Source: Candidatus Arcticimaribacter forsetii (lineage in GTDB: Bacteria > Bacteroidota > Bacteroidia > Flavobacteriales > Flavobacteriaceae). From it: DNA of 64,000 nt. Shown in pieces: positions 24,303 to 33,867 of the stretch. Under the pieces are notes generated by a model. The model had not been told where the DNA came from and searched no databases. It saw only the letters and a list, made by a program, of their open reading frames with translations. Each line of letters starts with the position of its first letter. The stretch's first letter is position 1. Location: assembly GCF_910589745.1 (NCBI RefSeq), contig NZ_OU342399.1, forward strand, positions 930,001-994,000, read 5' to 3'. The position numbers were made by a program, and so were the translations under genes.

Positions 24303-26249
24303 TTAAACTTCAAACTTTGAAACAGTCTTATCTATTTCAATTTTTATATTTTTTATGAAGGTAGCAATGCTAATGCTGCCTATATCTCCTTGTTTACGTT
24401 CCCGTACAGAAACGGTTCCCTCTGCTGCTTCTTTTTCTCCTACAATCAGCATGTATGGGAACTTGCTCAATTGTGCGTCTCTAATTTTCTTTCCAATAGT
24501 TTCATTTCTATTGTCCACGAGGGCGCGAATTTCGTGATTTTCCAGCTCATTTGAAACTTTTTCAGCGTATTTTTCATATTTCTCACTAACAGACAGTATA
24601 ATTACCTGTTCTGGAGTTAACCACAGAGGGAAATTTCCACTAGTGTGTTCTAATAAAATTGCTACAAAGCGTTCTAAACTTCCAAAAGGAGCTCTGTGTA
24701 TCATTACAGGTCTGTGTAGCTCATTATCACTTCCTTTATAAGTAAGTTCAAAGCGTTCCGGTAAGTTATAATCTACTTGAATCGTTCCTAGTTGCCATTT
24801 TCTTCCCAACGCATCCTTAACCATGAAATCGAGTTTTGGTCCGTAAAAAGCGGCTTCTCCATATTCAATTATATAATTAAGTTCTTTTTCTTTAGCTGCA
24901 TTTATTATTGCGTTTTCTGCTAGATCCCAATTTTTATCAGATCCAATATATTTTTCTGCATTATTTGGATCTCTTAAAGAAACCTGTGCTGTAAAGTCTT
25001 CAAATCCTAATGAGCCAAACACATAAAGTACTAAATCGATAACTTTTTTAAATTCTTCGTCTAATTGATTTGGCATACAGAAGATATGAGCATCATCTTG
25101 CGTAAAACCACGAACTCTTGTAAGTCCATGTAACTCTCCACTTTGTTCATACCTATATACGGTACCAAATTCAGCATAACGCTTAGGAAGGTCTTTATAG
25201 CTCCACTGACGCGCATTATAAATCTCACAATGATGTGGACAGTTCATCGGTTTAAGTAAAAAAGATTCTCCTTCATGTGGTGTTTCAATGGGTTGAAAGC
25301 TATCGGCGCCGTATTTTTCGTAGTGTCCCGAAGTCATGTAAAGTTCTTTACTTCCTATATGAGGAGAAATAACTTGTTCGTAACCCGCTTTCTTTTGTGC
25401 GGCTTTTAAAAAGTTTTCAAGACGTTCTCTTAATGCGGTTCCTTTAGGTAACCATAAAGGCAACCCTTGACCTACTTTTTGTGAAAAAGTAAATAAATCT
25501 AGTTCTTTTCCTAGCTTTCTGTGATCTCTTTTTTTAGCTTCTTTTAAAAGTTCAAGGTAGGCTGTAAGTTCTTTTTGTTTTGGAAAGGATATTCCGTAAA
25601 TTCTAGTTAGTTGAGGGTTGTTTTCATCTCCCCTCCAATAGGCACCAGCAACACTTAATAGTTTAATTGCTTTGATAAAACCAGTATGGGGTAGGTGTCC
25701 TCCTCTACATAAATCTGTAAAATCTGAGTGATCACAGAATGTAATCGTTCCGTCTTCAAGGTTTTCAATTAATTCTACCTTAAACGGATTGTTTTCTTTT
25801 TTATAAAATTCTAATGCCTCTGCTTTTGAAGAATCACGCATTTTGAATTCGAACTTTTGTCGAGCAAATGTTAAAAATTGTTCTTCTAACTTTTTAAGAT
25901 CATTTTCAGAGAAAGATTCCCCTCCAAAATCTACATCATAATAAAAACCATTTTCAATAGCAGGGCCAATGGTTAATTTAGCATCAGGATAAAGTTCTAG
26001 AACAGACTGAGCTAAAACATGCGCAGAAGAATGCCAGAATGCTGCTTTACCTTCTTCGTTATTCCAGGTATACAAGGTTAAATTCCCACTTGACTTAAGA
26101 ACTGTCGAAGCCTCAACTATGGTGTCATTAAATTTTGCTGAAAGAACATTTCTAGCTAATCCTTCACTTATATCTTTTGCTACATCTAAGACAGTTAGTT
26201 CATTTTCGAATTCACGAACAGATCCATCTGGAAGAGTAATTGCGATCAT
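24303..26249 (-). CDS. thrS: Threonyl-tRNA synthetase
   Basis: A 648-residue class II synthetase. Domains in order: TGS (residues 1-60, [13 protein letters not shown]), editing domain with [10 protein letters not shown] near residue 75 and [10 protein letters not shown], catalytic core with zinc ligand in [10 protein letters not shown] and motif 3 [11 protein letters not shown], and the anticodon-binding domain from about residue 545. The ATG at 26249 is chosen over an upstream in-frame start because it begins the TGS domain directly. It leads the thrS-infC-rpmI-rplT operon. The leader from the predicted promoter is only about 15 bases, so no T-box is possible. Confidence 0.96.
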   Translation of the reverse strand: MIAITLPDGSVREFENELTVLDVAKDISEGLARNVLSAKFNDTIVEASTVLKSSGNLTLYTWNNEEGKAAFWHSSAHVLAQSVLELYPDAKLTIGPAIENGFYYDVDFGGESFSENDLKKLEEQFLTFARQKFEFKMRDSSKAEALEFYKKENNPFKVELIENLEDGTITFCDHSDFTDLCRGGHLPHTGFIKAIKLLSVAGAYWRGDENNPQLTRIYGISFPKQKELTAYLELLKEAKKRDHRKLGKELDLFTFSQKVGQGLPLWLPKGTALRERLENFLKAAQKKAGYEQVISPHIGSKELYMTSGHYEKYGADSFQPIETPHEGESFLLKPMNCPHHCEIYNARQWSYKDLPKRYAEFGTVYRYEQSGELHGLTRVRGFTQDDAHIFCMPNQLDEEFKKVIDLVLYVFGSLGFEDFTAQVSLRDPNNAEKYIGSDKNWDLAENAIINAAKEKELNYIIEYGEAAFYGPKLDFMVKDALGRKWQLGTIQVDYNLPERFELTYKGSDNELHRPVMIHRAPFGSLERFVAILLEHTSGNFPLWLTPEQVIILSVSEKYEKYAEKVSNELENHEIRALVDNRNETIGKKIRDAQLSKFPYMLIVGEKEAAEGTVSVRERKQGDIGSISIATFIKNIKIEIDKTVSKFEV

Positions 26250-26267
26250 ATTATAAATTATAAGGTG

Positions 26268-26299
26268 TAAAGATAATATCTTGAAACAAGGCAAGCAAT
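26268..26299 (-). promoter_or_regulatory. Promoter of the thrS operon (ATTG-N20-TATCTTTA)
   Basis: On the minus strand ATTG (26299-26296) and TATCTTTA (26275-26268) are 20 bases apart, each one base off the TTTG and TAnnTTTG consensus. The start codon follows 18 bases after the -7 box. Confidence 0.5.
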
Positions 26300-26310
26300 A
26301 ACCTGTCTCA

Positions 26311-26544
26311 TTAATCCTGTTTTTTTTTATTATCGTCTAAAAGTCCATCTACTAAAGAGCTAAGTCCTTTAAAACCAAATACTATTGCTAGCGTTAACAA
26401 TATTAAACCAACAATTAATACGGGCCAATACATTGGATGTCCTTCGTTTTTAAAAGCCTGATACACAATAACAGGACCCATAAAACAAAACAAAATCCCC
26501 CAGAATACTTTTTTGAACCCATTTGAAATTTTTTCTTTATTCAT
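26311..26544 (-). CDS. Small two-helix membrane protein, DUF6095 family
   Basis: A 77-residue protein with two hydrophobic helices (about residues 12-30 and 38-60) and a charged C-terminal tail rich in Asp and Lys. It resembles the small flavobacterial DUF6095 family ([18 protein letters not shown] is the recognisable part). No function is known. It overlaps the 3' end of murQ by 8 bases on the same strand, so the two are translated from one transcript. Confidence 0.7.
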   Translation of the reverse strand: MNKEKISNGFKKVFWGILFCFMGPVIVYQAFKNEGHPMYWPVLIVGLILLTLAIVFGFKGLSSLVDGLLDDNKKKQD

Positions 26545-27355
26545 TTGAATTGTATTTATCGATTGATTTACGGATGCTTTTGTTTTCTGAAATTAGGTTA
26601 ATAGCTTCTTCTTCTGAGATGGATAAATGCTCTTTAAGTATTCCAACAGCTCTTTGTTTTAATTTTTTGTTGTTCATCTGCATGTCGACCATTTTATTAT
26701 TCCTAATGTGTCCTAATCTAATCATGGTTGCGGTTGTAATCATGTTTAGAATTAGCTTTTGAGCTGTACCAGCTTTCATTCTTGAACTTCCTGTTACAAA
26801 TTCAGGTCCTACAATAACTTCTATTGATAAATCTGATACAGCAGATAAAGGACTGTTTGGATTACAACAAATACTACCGGTTGGAATTTTATTTTCTTGT
26901 GCTTTTTTTAAAGCACCTATTACATAGGGTGTGGTTCCTGAGGCAGCTATACCAACGACAATATCTTTAGAGGATATTCCATATTCTTTTAAATCATCCC
27001 ATCCTTGATTTTTGTTGTCTTCTGCATTTTCCACAGCTTTATATACGGCTGTTTTTCCTCCTGCAATTATACCCACAACTTGATTTGGATCGCTTCCAAA
27101 AGTTGGAGGGCATTCAGAAGCATCTAAGATTCCAAGTCTTCCACTTGTTCCTGCTCCAATATAAAATAATCTTCCTCCTTTTTCAAGCTGTGAAACAACA
27201 GATTTAATTAGTTTTTCAATTTCAGGTAAAACTAAATTAACAGCACCGATTACTTTTTGGTCTTCCTGATGAATCCCAATTAGTAACTCCCGTACAGATT
27301 TATCTTCTAAATTATTATGAAGTGAATCTTGCTCTGTTATTCTTTTAAAAGTCAT
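26537..27355 (-). CDS. murQ: N-acetylmuramic acid 6-phosphate etherase
   Basis: A 272-residue cytoplasmic enzyme that removes lactate from MurNAc-6-phosphate during cell-wall recycling. SIS-domain features are clear: FYIGAGTSGRLGILDASECPPTFG near residues 80-105 (the Glu and flanking residues bind sugar phosphate), GIAASGTTPYVIGAL and FVTGSSRMKAGTAQK. Length is slightly below the usual 295-305, lost at the C-terminus. It is followed on the same strand by the DUF6095 gene. Confidence 0.95.
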   Translation of the reverse strand: MTFKRITEQDSLHNNLEDKSVRELLIGIHQEDQKVIGAVNLVLPEIEKLIKSVVSQLEKGGRLFYIGAGTSGRLGILDASECPPTFGSDPNQVVGIIAGGKTAVYKAVENAEDNKNQGWDDLKEYGISSKDIVVGIAASGTTPYVIGALKKAQENKIPTGSICCNPNSPLSAVSDLSIEVIVGPEFVTGSSRMKAGTAQKLILNMITTATMIRLGHIRNNKMVDMQMNNKKLKQRAVGILKEHLSISEEEAINLISENKSIRKSIDKYNSNE

Positions 27356-27390
27356 TATTCAAAGTAGGGGATAATTTCAAAACAAAGCAA

Positions 27391-27420
27391 AAAAAAACTC
27401 CACTATTGTGAAGTTTTTTA
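27391..27420 (-). terminator. Terminator after icd
   Basis: Read on the minus strand: AAACTTCAC, loop AATA, GTGGAGTTT, one internal mismatch, followed by a run of T. It lies 8 bases past the icd stop and before murQ. Confidence 0.75.
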
Positions 27421-27427
27421 TGTTCAA

Positions 27428-28654
27428 TTAAGAAAGTTTCTTGTCAAGATTTTCTTTAAGAGCTCCTAAAAAGCCTTGGGTAGTTAGATAGTCTGAATCT
27501 TTCATATCATCTCCGTGAATCAAAATAGCTAAATCTTTAGTCATTTTCCCACTTTCAACTGTTTCAACACAAACTTGTTCTAATGCCGTACAGAAATCGA
27601 TAAGTTCTTGATTTTTATCCAGTTTACCTCTGTGTGCTAATCCGCGAGTCCAAGCAAAAATTGAAGCAATCGGGTTCGTAGAAGTTTCTTTTCCTTTTTG
27701 GTGTTGTCTGTAGTGACGAGTTACGGTTCCGTGAGCTGCTTCCGCTTCCATTGTAATTCCGTCAGGAGTAACTAGGGTAGAAGTCATTAGTCCTAAAGAA
27801 CCAAATCCTTGAGCAACAGTATCTGATTGTACATCACCATCGTAATTTTTACAAGCCCAAACAAAACCACCGTTCCATTTCATACAAGCAGCAACCATAT
27901 CATCGATTAATCTGTGCTCATAAGTTATTCCAGCTGCATCGAAACGGTCTTTAAATTCATTTTCAAATACTTCTTGGAAGATATCTTTGAAACGACCGTC
28001 GTAAGCTTTCATGATTGTATTTTTTGTTGACAAGTATAAAGGCCATCCTTTGTCCAAAGCACGAGTCATACAAGAACGAGCAAAACCATAAATAGAACTA
28101 TCTATGTTATACATACTCATAGCAACCCCACTTTCTTGGAAATCATATACTTCCCAAGTTTGAGCATCCTCTCCGTTCTCCGGAGTAAACGTCATAGTAA
28201 GTTTACCTTTACCTTTAATTACAGTGTCTGTAGCTTTGTATTGGTCTCCAAAGGCGTGTCTTCCGATGCAGATAGGTTTAGTCCACCCTTGAACGTAACG
28301 AGGTACGTTGCTCATGATGATAGGTTCTCTGAATACAGTACCTCCAACAATATTACGGATGGTTCCGTTTGGAGAGCGATACATTCTATTAAGATCAAAT
28401 TCAACTACACGATCTTCGTCAGGTGTAATTGTAGCACATTTGATTCCAACATTGTGTTTTTTTATTGCTTCTGCTGCGTCAACAGTAATTTGATCATTTG
28501 TTTCATCACGTTTTTCGATACCAAGATCATAATATAGTAATTCAACATCTAGGTAAGGAAGAATTAGTTGTTCTTTAATAAACTTCCAAATGATACGAGT
28601 CATTTCATCCCCATCAATTTCAACTACGGGATTAGCAACTTTAATTTTTGACAT
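27428..28654 (-). CDS. icd: NADP-dependent isocitrate dehydrogenase (eukaryote-like type)
   Basis: A 408-residue TCA-cycle enzyme converting isocitrate to 2-oxoglutarate and NADPH. The sequence matches the homodimeric type found in mitochondria and Bacteroidetes rather than the E. coli type: [34 protein letters not shown] with the substrate Ser, LIDDMVA and [12 protein letters not shown]. Length fits that group (about 410). It is a single gene with a terminator after it and a long palindrome just upstream of the start, so it is probably controlled by a dimeric regulator. Confidence 0.96.
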   Translation of the reverse strand: MSKIKVANPVVEIDGDEMTRIIWKFIKEQLILPYLDVELLYYDLGIEKRDETNDQITVDAAEAIKKHNVGIKCATITPDEDRVVEFDLNRMYRSPNGTIRNIVGGTVFREPIIMSNVPRYVQGWTKPICIGRHAFGDQYKATDTVIKGKGKLTMTFTPENGEDAQTWEVYDFQESGVAMSMYNIDSSIYGFARSCMTRALDKGWPLYLSTKNTIMKAYDGRFKDIFQEVFENEFKDRFDAAGITYEHRLIDDMVAACMKWNGGFVWACKNYDGDVQSDTVAQGFGSLGLMTSTLVTPDGITMEAEAAHGTVTRHYRQHQKGKETSTNPIASIFAWTRGLAHRGKLDKNQELIDFCTALEQVCVETVESGKMTKDLAILIHGDDMKDSDYLTTQGFLGALKENLDKKLS

Positions 28655-28672
28655 GTGTTTGTTTTTGAATTA

Positions 28673-28699
28673 TAATTTAAATGAATATCATTTAAATTA
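28673..28699. promoter_or_regulatory. 27-bp palindrome upstream of icd, candidate operator
   Basis: Perfect 12-bp arms TAATTTAAATGA and TCATTTAAATTA around a 3-base centre ATA. It ends 18 bases before the icd start. Length and perfection exceed chance expectation for AT-rich spacer DNA and fit a dimeric transcription factor; the factor is unknown. Confidence 0.6.
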
Positions 28700-28720
28700 C
28701 AGAGTTTAACTTAAGTTCAT

Positions 28721-28751
28721 AAAAAAGGTCGCTTCAGCGACCTTTAATTTT
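28721..28751 (-). terminator. Terminator after rplS
   Basis: Perfect hairpin AAAGGTCGC TTCA GCGACCTTT (centre 28727-28742) followed on the minus strand by a run of T. It sits directly after the rplS stop. Confidence 0.85.
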
Positions 28752-29105
28752 TTATTTGTATTGACGCTCCTTGATACGGGCCTTCTTACCTCTAAGCTCT
28801 CTAAAGTAATAAATACGAGCTCTACGTACTGTTCCACGTTTGTTAACTTCAATTTTCTGAAGTGCTGGAAGATTGATTGGGAAGATTCGTTCTACACCAA
28901 TTTCACCAGACATTTTTCTAATTGTAAATGTTTTAGATAATCCAGTTCCTTTAATTTGGATAACAACTCCTCTGTAAAACTGAGTTCTAACTTTTTCGCC
29001 TTCACGGATTTCGTAGTAGATTGTGATCGTGTCTCCAGCCGAAAATTCAGGAAATTCTTTCTTTTCGATGAATTGATCCTGAACTAATTTAATTAATGAT
29101 TCCAT
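28752..29105 (-). CDS. rplS: Ribosomal protein bL19
   Basis: A 117-residue protein at the interface of the two ribosomal subunits. FSAGDTITIYYEIREGEK, QFYRGVVIQIKG and the C-terminal RRARIYYFRELRGKKARIKE are typical. It is a single gene with its own promoter, a structured leader and a terminator, separate from trmD on the same strand. Confidence 0.97.
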   Translation of the reverse strand: MESLIKLVQDQFIEKKEFPEFSAGDTITIYYEIREGEKVRTQFYRGVVIQIKGTGLSKTFTIRKMSGEIGVERIFPINLPALQKIEVNKRGTVRRARIYYFRELRGKKARIKERQYK

Positions 29106-29178
29106 TAAGTATACTTTATAATTTTAACAAGCAACATGCACGATTCTCGTCAGAGGTTACATTGCGAGTGCAAAAATA
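29106..29178 (-). promoter_or_regulatory. rplS promoter box and structured leader
   Basis: On the minus strand the -7 box TATTTTTG is at 29178-29171. The roughly 60-base leader can pair GCA-CTCG with CGAG-x5-TGC (within about 29130-29172). Self-regulating leaders are known for several ribosomal proteins, and a flavobacterial bL19 leader has been proposed as far as I recall; I cannot compare it here. Confidence 0.4.
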
Positions 29179-29295
29179 CCAATTTTTTTTAATTTTTATT
29201 TCATTTTTTCAAAAAAATAAAAAGTACTTATTTGAGCCTAATTTTATTCCATGATAAAATAGGATTTATTGCATTGTAGCTAGTTTTTTCTTGTG

Positions 29296-29973
29296 TTATT
29301 CCTCTAATAAATCGGGACGTAATCTCTGTGTACGTTCAAAAGCTTGTTCCTCTCTCCATAATTCTACAGCAGGAGTATTCCCTGATGTTAAAATCGAAGG
29401 TACTTCCCAGTCTTTGTATTTTGCTGGTCGCGTATAAATTGGTGGAGCTAGAAGATTATCTTGATAACTATCACTTAATGCAGATGATTCGTTTCCTAAA
29501 ACTCCAGGAATAAGACGTATTATGCTATCACAGAAAACTGCAGCAGCTAATTCACCCCCTGATAAAACAAAATCACCAATAGAAATTTCTCTAGTAATAA
29601 AATGATCCCTTACCCGCTGATCTACACCTTTGTAGTGCCCACAAAGTATAATGATGTTTCCTTTTAGAGAGCATTCATTCGCAATTTTCTGATTTAACTG
29701 CTCTCCATCGGGAGTCATGTATATTATTTCATCGTAAGTCCGTTCTGTTTTAAGCTTGGAAATACACTTATCAATCGGTTCGATCATCATAACCATTCCA
29801 GCACCACCTCCAAAGGGTGCATCATCTACTTGTTTGTGCTTAGAGTTTGTAAAGTCTCTTGGGTCATGAAATACAACTTCGACTTTTTCTGCATCAATAG
29901 CTCGTTTAACAATAGAAGCTTCAAAGGGACTTCTTAATAGTTGAGGGAATAATGTGATTATATCAATACGCAT
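29296..29973 (-). CDS. trmD: tRNA (guanine37-N1)-methyltransferase
   Basis: A 225-residue SPOUT-family enzyme that methylates G37 of tRNAs reading CNN codons, preventing frameshifts. [39 protein letters not shown] and the knotted [14 protein letters not shown] are diagnostic. An ATG three codons upstream (29982) is also possible; the one at 29973 gives the usual family start. It is upstream of rplS on the same strand but separated by a 190-base gap that holds the rplS promoter and otherwise AT-rich DNA. Confidence 0.96.
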   Translation of the reverse strand: MRIDIITLFPQLLRSPFEASIVKRAIDAEKVEVVFHDPRDFTNSKHKQVDDAPFGGGAGMVMMIEPIDKCISKLKTERTYDEIIYMTPDGEQLNQKIANECSLKGNIIILCGHYKGVDQRVRDHFITREISIGDFVLSGGELAAAVFCDSIIRLIPGVLGNESSALSDSYQDNLLAPPIYTRPAKYKDWEVPSILTSGNTPAVELWREEQAFERTQRLRPDLLEE

Positions 29974-30046
29974 CTTAATCATTTAAGATACAAAGATGCA
30001 GTTTTTTCGAATTAATCATATTGATTTTCATGTATTAAATAACCTC

Positions 30047-31426
30047 TTAAGGATAACGTTGCCTAAATGAAATACGCTCCTTATCACCCTCAGGGCTTAA
30101 ATACTCCATGCTTTTGAGATTGTCTAAATCAAACTGTCTTAAATCTTCTATTGAATTTAAGTTTTTGTCATTTATTCTCAAAAGTGTAGCATTCGGTTCA
30201 ATTTCATACAGATAATCTCCAGAATCAATAACCTTTAAACCAAATTTTATATTAAGGTTACTTTTTTCTTCGACAGAAAGATTTTCAAGGGTCATTCTAA
30301 GAAAGTTAGCTTGGTTTATTACCTCAAGAGTAACCTCAGTTTTTTTTGCTTTCCCATCTCTAAAATATTCTACTATTACTACCTCTCCTGGACGCTTACT
30401 TTCAATGTAACCTGTTAAGTCAGAAAAAGTTTTTATTTCAATACCGTCAATTTTAGTTATGATATCTTTTTCAACTAAACCAGCTTTTTCAGCTCCCATT
30501 CCTTTTTGTACGTCTATTATATAGACTCCTTCGGGGAGTTTTAAATTTTCTTGTTCAACTAGATCAGGAGTAACAGGAGTTCCATAAATTCCAATAAGGC
30601 CTTTTTTAACACTTCCATATTCTATTAAATCTTCAAATACCTTAAGAGCTATGTTGCTTGGAATAGCAAAAGAATACCCCTCAAATCCACCGCTAATTGA
30701 TGTGATTGCAGTGTTTATCCCAATTAGTTCACCCTTCATATTTACAAGAGCACCTCCGCTATTCCCCATGTTTACCGCAGCATCTGTTTGAATGAATGAT
30801 TGGTTTTTGGAGTCTCTTTCGTTTAGGTCTCTAGATTTAGCGCTGACAATCCCTGCGGTAACAGTAGAATTTAAATTAAAAGGATTTCCGATGGCTAATA
30901 CCCATTCTCCGATTTGTATTTCATTTGAATCACCAAAGTATAAATACTCAAGTTCTTTGTCCGTATCTATTTTGAGAACGGCTATATCTGTAACAGGATC
31001 AGTAGCAATTAGAGTTGCTATATATCTTTTATTGTCGTTCGTGGTTACTTCTAAAGTTGTAGCATTTTCAATAACATGATTGTTTGTCATTACGTAGCCA
31101 TCTGGTGAAACAATCACACCGGATCCGGTTCCAATTCTTGATTTTTTTTGATTTCCAAGAATTAAATCCATGTAACTCCCACTTGTTCTTGAATTTGAGA
31201 TACTCTTAATATGTACAACAGCACCGATGCTTTTATTTGCTGGTTCAACAAAATTAAAAGGTTCCGTGTTTGAAACAAACGAATTCCTTGAGTAGTTTAC
31301 AGGAGTTACGGATATTTCTTGTTCTAACTTTCTATTAGGGGTGGTCTCGTAAAATGAAATGAATAACATTAAAGATAACCCTGAACTAATCAATGATACT
31401 AAAGAGATTTTTAAAATTGTTTTCAT
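30047..31426 (-). CDS. HtrA/DegP-family periplasmic serine protease
   Basis: A 459-residue envelope protease for damaged proteins. An N-terminal signal or anchor helix (about residues 5-26) is followed by a trypsin-like domain with His117 (TNNHVIEN), Asp147 (DPVTDIAV) and Ser223 (GNSGGAL), all intact, then a PDZ domain (about residues 275-360, GVYIIDVQKGMGAEKAGL) and a weaker second PDZ-like segment. Length fits DegP/DegQ of Bacteroidetes. It is divergent from dapF and has a TAGTTTTG promoter box upstream. Confidence 0.92.
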   Translation of the reverse strand: MKTILKISLVSLISSGLSLMLFISFYETTPNRKLEQEISVTPVNYSRNSFVSNTEPFNFVEPANKSIGAVVHIKSISNSRTSGSYMDLILGNQKKSRIGTGSGVIVSPDGYVMTNNHVIENATTLEVTTNDNKRYIATLIATDPVTDIAVLKIDTDKELEYLYFGDSNEIQIGEWVLAIGNPFNLNSTVTAGIVSAKSRDLNERDSKNQSFIQTDAAVNMGNSGGALVNMKGELIGINTAITSISGGFEGYSFAIPSNIALKVFEDLIEYGSVKKGLIGIYGTPVTPDLVEQENLKLPEGVYIIDVQKGMGAEKAGLVEKDIITKIDGIEIKTFSDLTGYIESKRPGEVVIVEYFRDGKAKKTEVTLEVINQANFLRMTLENLSVEEKSNLNIKFGLKVIDSGDYLYEIEPNATLLRINDKNLNSIEDLRQFDLDNLKSMEYLSPEGDKERISFRQRYP

Positions 31427-31443
31427 AATATTTTATTTTTAAT

Positions 31444-31451
31444 CAAAACTA
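31444..31451 (-). promoter_or_regulatory. -7 promoter box TAGTTTTG for the HtrA protease
   Basis: A TAnnTTTG match on the minus strand, 17 bases before the start codon. No -33 TTTG at the usual distance. Confidence 0.45.
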
Positions 31452-31521
31452 TAAAACAGAACTTTATCTTTTTATTGGTTTAACGTCCTTTTAACACGGC
31501 TGTCTAACAAAAAATATTATG

Positions 31522-31529
31522 TAAATTTG
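31522..31529 (+). promoter_or_regulatory. -7 promoter box TAAATTTG for dapF
   Basis: A TAnnTTTG match ending 7 bases before the dapF ATG, so the leader would be very short. Confidence 0.5.
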
Positions 31530-31536
31530 CAACTCT

Positions 31537-32316
31537 ATGAAACAAATTTTTTACAAATATCAGGGTACGGGGAACGATTTTATTTTAATAGATAACAGAT
31601 CAAAAACCTTTCCTGATAATAACAGAGTTTTAGTATCTAAACTTTGTAATAGACGTTTTGGTATTGGTGCAGACGGTTTAATTTTACTAGAAGAATCATC
31701 GAATTCTGATTTTAAAATGGTTTATTTTAACTCAGACGGTTCAGAATCTACACTCTGTGGGAATGGTGCTAGGTGCACCGTAGCTTTTGCTGCGCAGCTT
31801 GGAATAATAACTTCTAAAACAAAATTTGAAGCTATTGATGGTCTTCATTTAGCATCCATTAAAGATGAAATTGTTTCCCTAGAAATGCATGATGTCCAAG
31901 AAATTCAAACTTTTGATTCCCATTCATTTTTAGATACAGGATCTCCACATCATGTTGAAATAGTTCAAAACCTAAAATCAGTTGATGTTTTTACTAAAGG
32001 ACGAGAAATAAGAACTGGAGCTCCCTATTACGAAGCCGGTTCTAATGTTAACTTTGTTGAGCAAACAGATCCGGATCAATTTGCAATTAGAACCTACGAA
32101 AGAGGAGTTGAGGATGAAACACTTTCTTGTGGAACTGGAGCAACAGCCGTTGCAATTGCAATGCATAAAAATAAAAAAACTTCTTCTAATAAAATAAAAA
32201 TTAAAGTTGTTGGAGGTGTGCTAGAAGTTTCGTTTGATGTAAGTAAATCTGGATATTCAAATATAATCTTATCTGGACCTGCGGAGCTTGTTTATTCAGG
32301 AACTCTTAATTTGTAG
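31537..32316 (+). CDS. dapF: Diaminopimelate epimerase
   Basis: A 259-residue enzyme converting LL- to meso-diaminopimelate for lysine and peptidoglycan. The two catalytic Cys are in STLCGNGARC and TLSCGTGATA. YQGTGNDFILID at the start and GSPHHVEIV are also typical. It leads an operon with a GNAT acetyltransferase and mltG (gap of 2 bases, then an 8-base overlap), which ties it to cell-wall work. dapA lies 10 kb away. Confidence 0.96.
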   Translation: MKQIFYKYQGTGNDFILIDNRSKTFPDNNRVLVSKLCNRRFGIGADGLILLEESSNSDFKMVYFNSDGSESTLCGNGARCTVAFAAQLGIITSKTKFEAIDGLHLASIKDEIVSLEMHDVQEIQTFDSHSFLDTGSPHHVEIVQNLKSVDVFTKGREIRTGAPYYEAGSNVNFVEQTDPDQFAIRTYERGVEDETLSCGTGATAVAIAMHKNKKTSSNKIKIKVVGGVLEVSFDVSKSGYSNIILSGPAELVYSGTLNL

Positions 32317-32318
32317 TT

Positions 32319-32831
32319 GTGAATCGTGAATTCAGTTTAAGGAACCTAGAGCTTTCTGATTTAGATTTTTTAGAATCAATTGAAAACGATTCTTCTTTAT
32401 GGAAATATTCTAATACCATAAAACCTTTTTCAATAATTGAATTGAAAGATTTTATAAGCAATTGTAATCAAGAACTAGATGTAGCTGGACAAAAACGTTT
32501 TCTTCTAGAAGATAAAGATTCAAACAAATTGGGATTCTTTGATTTGTTTGATTATGACAAGAAAAATGCTCGTGCTGCTATTGGTCTAGTAATTTCAAAA
32601 GAATATAGAGGCAGAGGTTTTTCTAAAATAGGCCTACAGTTATTAGAAAATATTGCGCTTAAAGATTATTGTTTACATCAGCTTTATGCTGGGGTCGGCA
32701 CTGAAAATATAAAAAGTCGTAACTTGTTTATTTCTTTAGGTTTTATAGAAACAGGAGTTAAAAAAGATTGGAATTATTATGATAACAAGTTTCATGATGA
32801 AATTATTTTTCAAAAGATATTAGATGTATAG
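32319..32831 (+). CDS. GNAT-family N-acetyltransferase
   Basis: A 170-residue protein with the RimJ/RimL-type GNAT layout: FSLRNLELSDLDFLESIE at the start, a central IGLVISKEYRGRGFSKIGL acetyl-CoA loop, and VGTENIKSRNLFISLGF near the C-terminus. The start is GTG, 2 bases after the dapF stop. The substrate is unknown; position between dapF and mltG hints at a cell-envelope role but does not prove it. Confidence 0.85.
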   Translation: MNREFSLRNLELSDLDFLESIENDSSLWKYSNTIKPFSIIELKDFISNCNQELDVAGQKRFLLEDKDSNKLGFFDLFDYDKKNARAAIGLVISKEYRGRGFSKIGLQLLENIALKDYCLHQLYAGVGTENIKSRNLFISLGFIETGVKKDWNYYDNKFHDEIIFQKILDV

Positions 32832-33867
32832 AAAAAAAATTATTAATGTAATTCTTTTAATAGGAATGTGTGCTGGGGTGTACTTCACCTATTCTTTTTA
32901 CAAGGTGTTTTTTATGCCAAATACCGCATTTTCAAATTCTGAGGCCTATGTTTTTATTAAAAATAATACTAGTTTTCAAGAATTGCTTTTCGAACTAGAG
33001 CCTTTACTGGTCTCTGTTAAGGATTTTGAAACAGCAGCAATCAAAAAAGGGTATGATAAGCATATTAAAGGAGGAAAGTATGTTCTTACTAAAGACTTAA
33101 ATAACCATGAAATAGTAAATTTTCTGCGAGTTAAGAACACCCCTGTAAAATTGGTTTTTAACAATCAAGAACGTTTGGAGGATTTAGCAGGTCGGGTAGC
33201 TAAACAAATAGATGCAGATAGCTTATCACTGATAAACGCATTTAGAGATTCTTTATTCTTAAAAACAAATGGTTTCACAAAACAAAATGCTTTGGCTATG
33301 TACTTGCCAAATTCTTATCAAGTATTTTGGAATACAACTCCAGAAAATTTTAGAGCTAGAATGTTAAAAGAGTATCAGCGCTTTTGGAATACTGAGCGTC
33401 TAGATCTAGCAAAAAAAATAAATTTAACCCCACAAGAAGTTAGTTCATTAGCGGCGATTGTTCAAAAAGAAACCGCAAAAGTTGATGAAAGAAAGAAAGT
33501 AGCAGCTGTTTATCTAAACCGATTAAAAAAGCGAATGCGACTTGAAGCAGATCCAACGGTTATTTATGCTCTTAAAGATAAATTTCAAAATTTCGATACG
33601 TTGATTCGTAGAGTTTTAAAAAAGGATTTAAAAATAAAATCTCCTTACAATACTTATAAAAATAGGGGAGTGCCTCCAGGTCCAATTTCAATGCCTGATA
33701 TCAATTCACTAGAAGCTGTTTTAGCGGCAGAAAAACATGATTATTTATATTTTGTTGCAAATCCGAATAAACCGGGTTATCACACCTTTTCTAAAACATA
33801 CATTCAGCATCTAAGAAATAGTAGAGTGTATCATCGATGGATAAACAAGCAAAAGTTATATCGATAA
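32824..33867 (+). CDS. mltG: Endolytic murein transglycosylase
   Basis: A 347-residue protein anchored by one N-terminal helix (about residues 7-27). It cuts growing glycan strands and sets their length. The periplasmic YceG domain carries the catalytic Glu in IVQKETAKVDERKK, followed by RLKKRMRLEADPTVIYAL and the late PYNTYKNRGVPPGPI. It overlaps the GNAT gene by 8 bases upstream and the convergent methylase by 12 bases. Confidence 0.94.
   Translation: MYRKKIINVILLIGMCAGVYFTYSFYKVFFMPNTAFSNSEAYVFIKNNTSFQELLFELEPLLVSVKDFETAAIKKGYDKHIKGGKYVLTKDLNNHEIVNFLRVKNTPVKLVFNNQERLEDLAGRVAKQIDADSLSLINAFRDSLFLKTNGFTKQNALAMYLPNSYQVFWNTTPENFRARMLKEYQRFWNTERLDLAKKINLTPQEVSSLAAIVQKETAKVDERKKVAAVYLNRLKKRMRLEADPTVIYALKDKFQNFDTLIRRVLKKDLKIKSPYNTYKNRGVPPGPISMPDINSLEAVLAAEKHDYLYFVANPNKPGYHTFSKTYIQHLRNSRVYHRWINKQKLYR

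Noticed and set aside
24303-26299. T-box or attenuator before thrS
   Set aside because: The predicted promoter leaves a leader of about 15 bases, too short for either; no terminator hairpin lies between promoter and start.
28136-28537. 133-codon open frame opposite icd
   Set aside because: Antisense to a complete, conserved isocitrate dehydrogenase; low-complexity translation.
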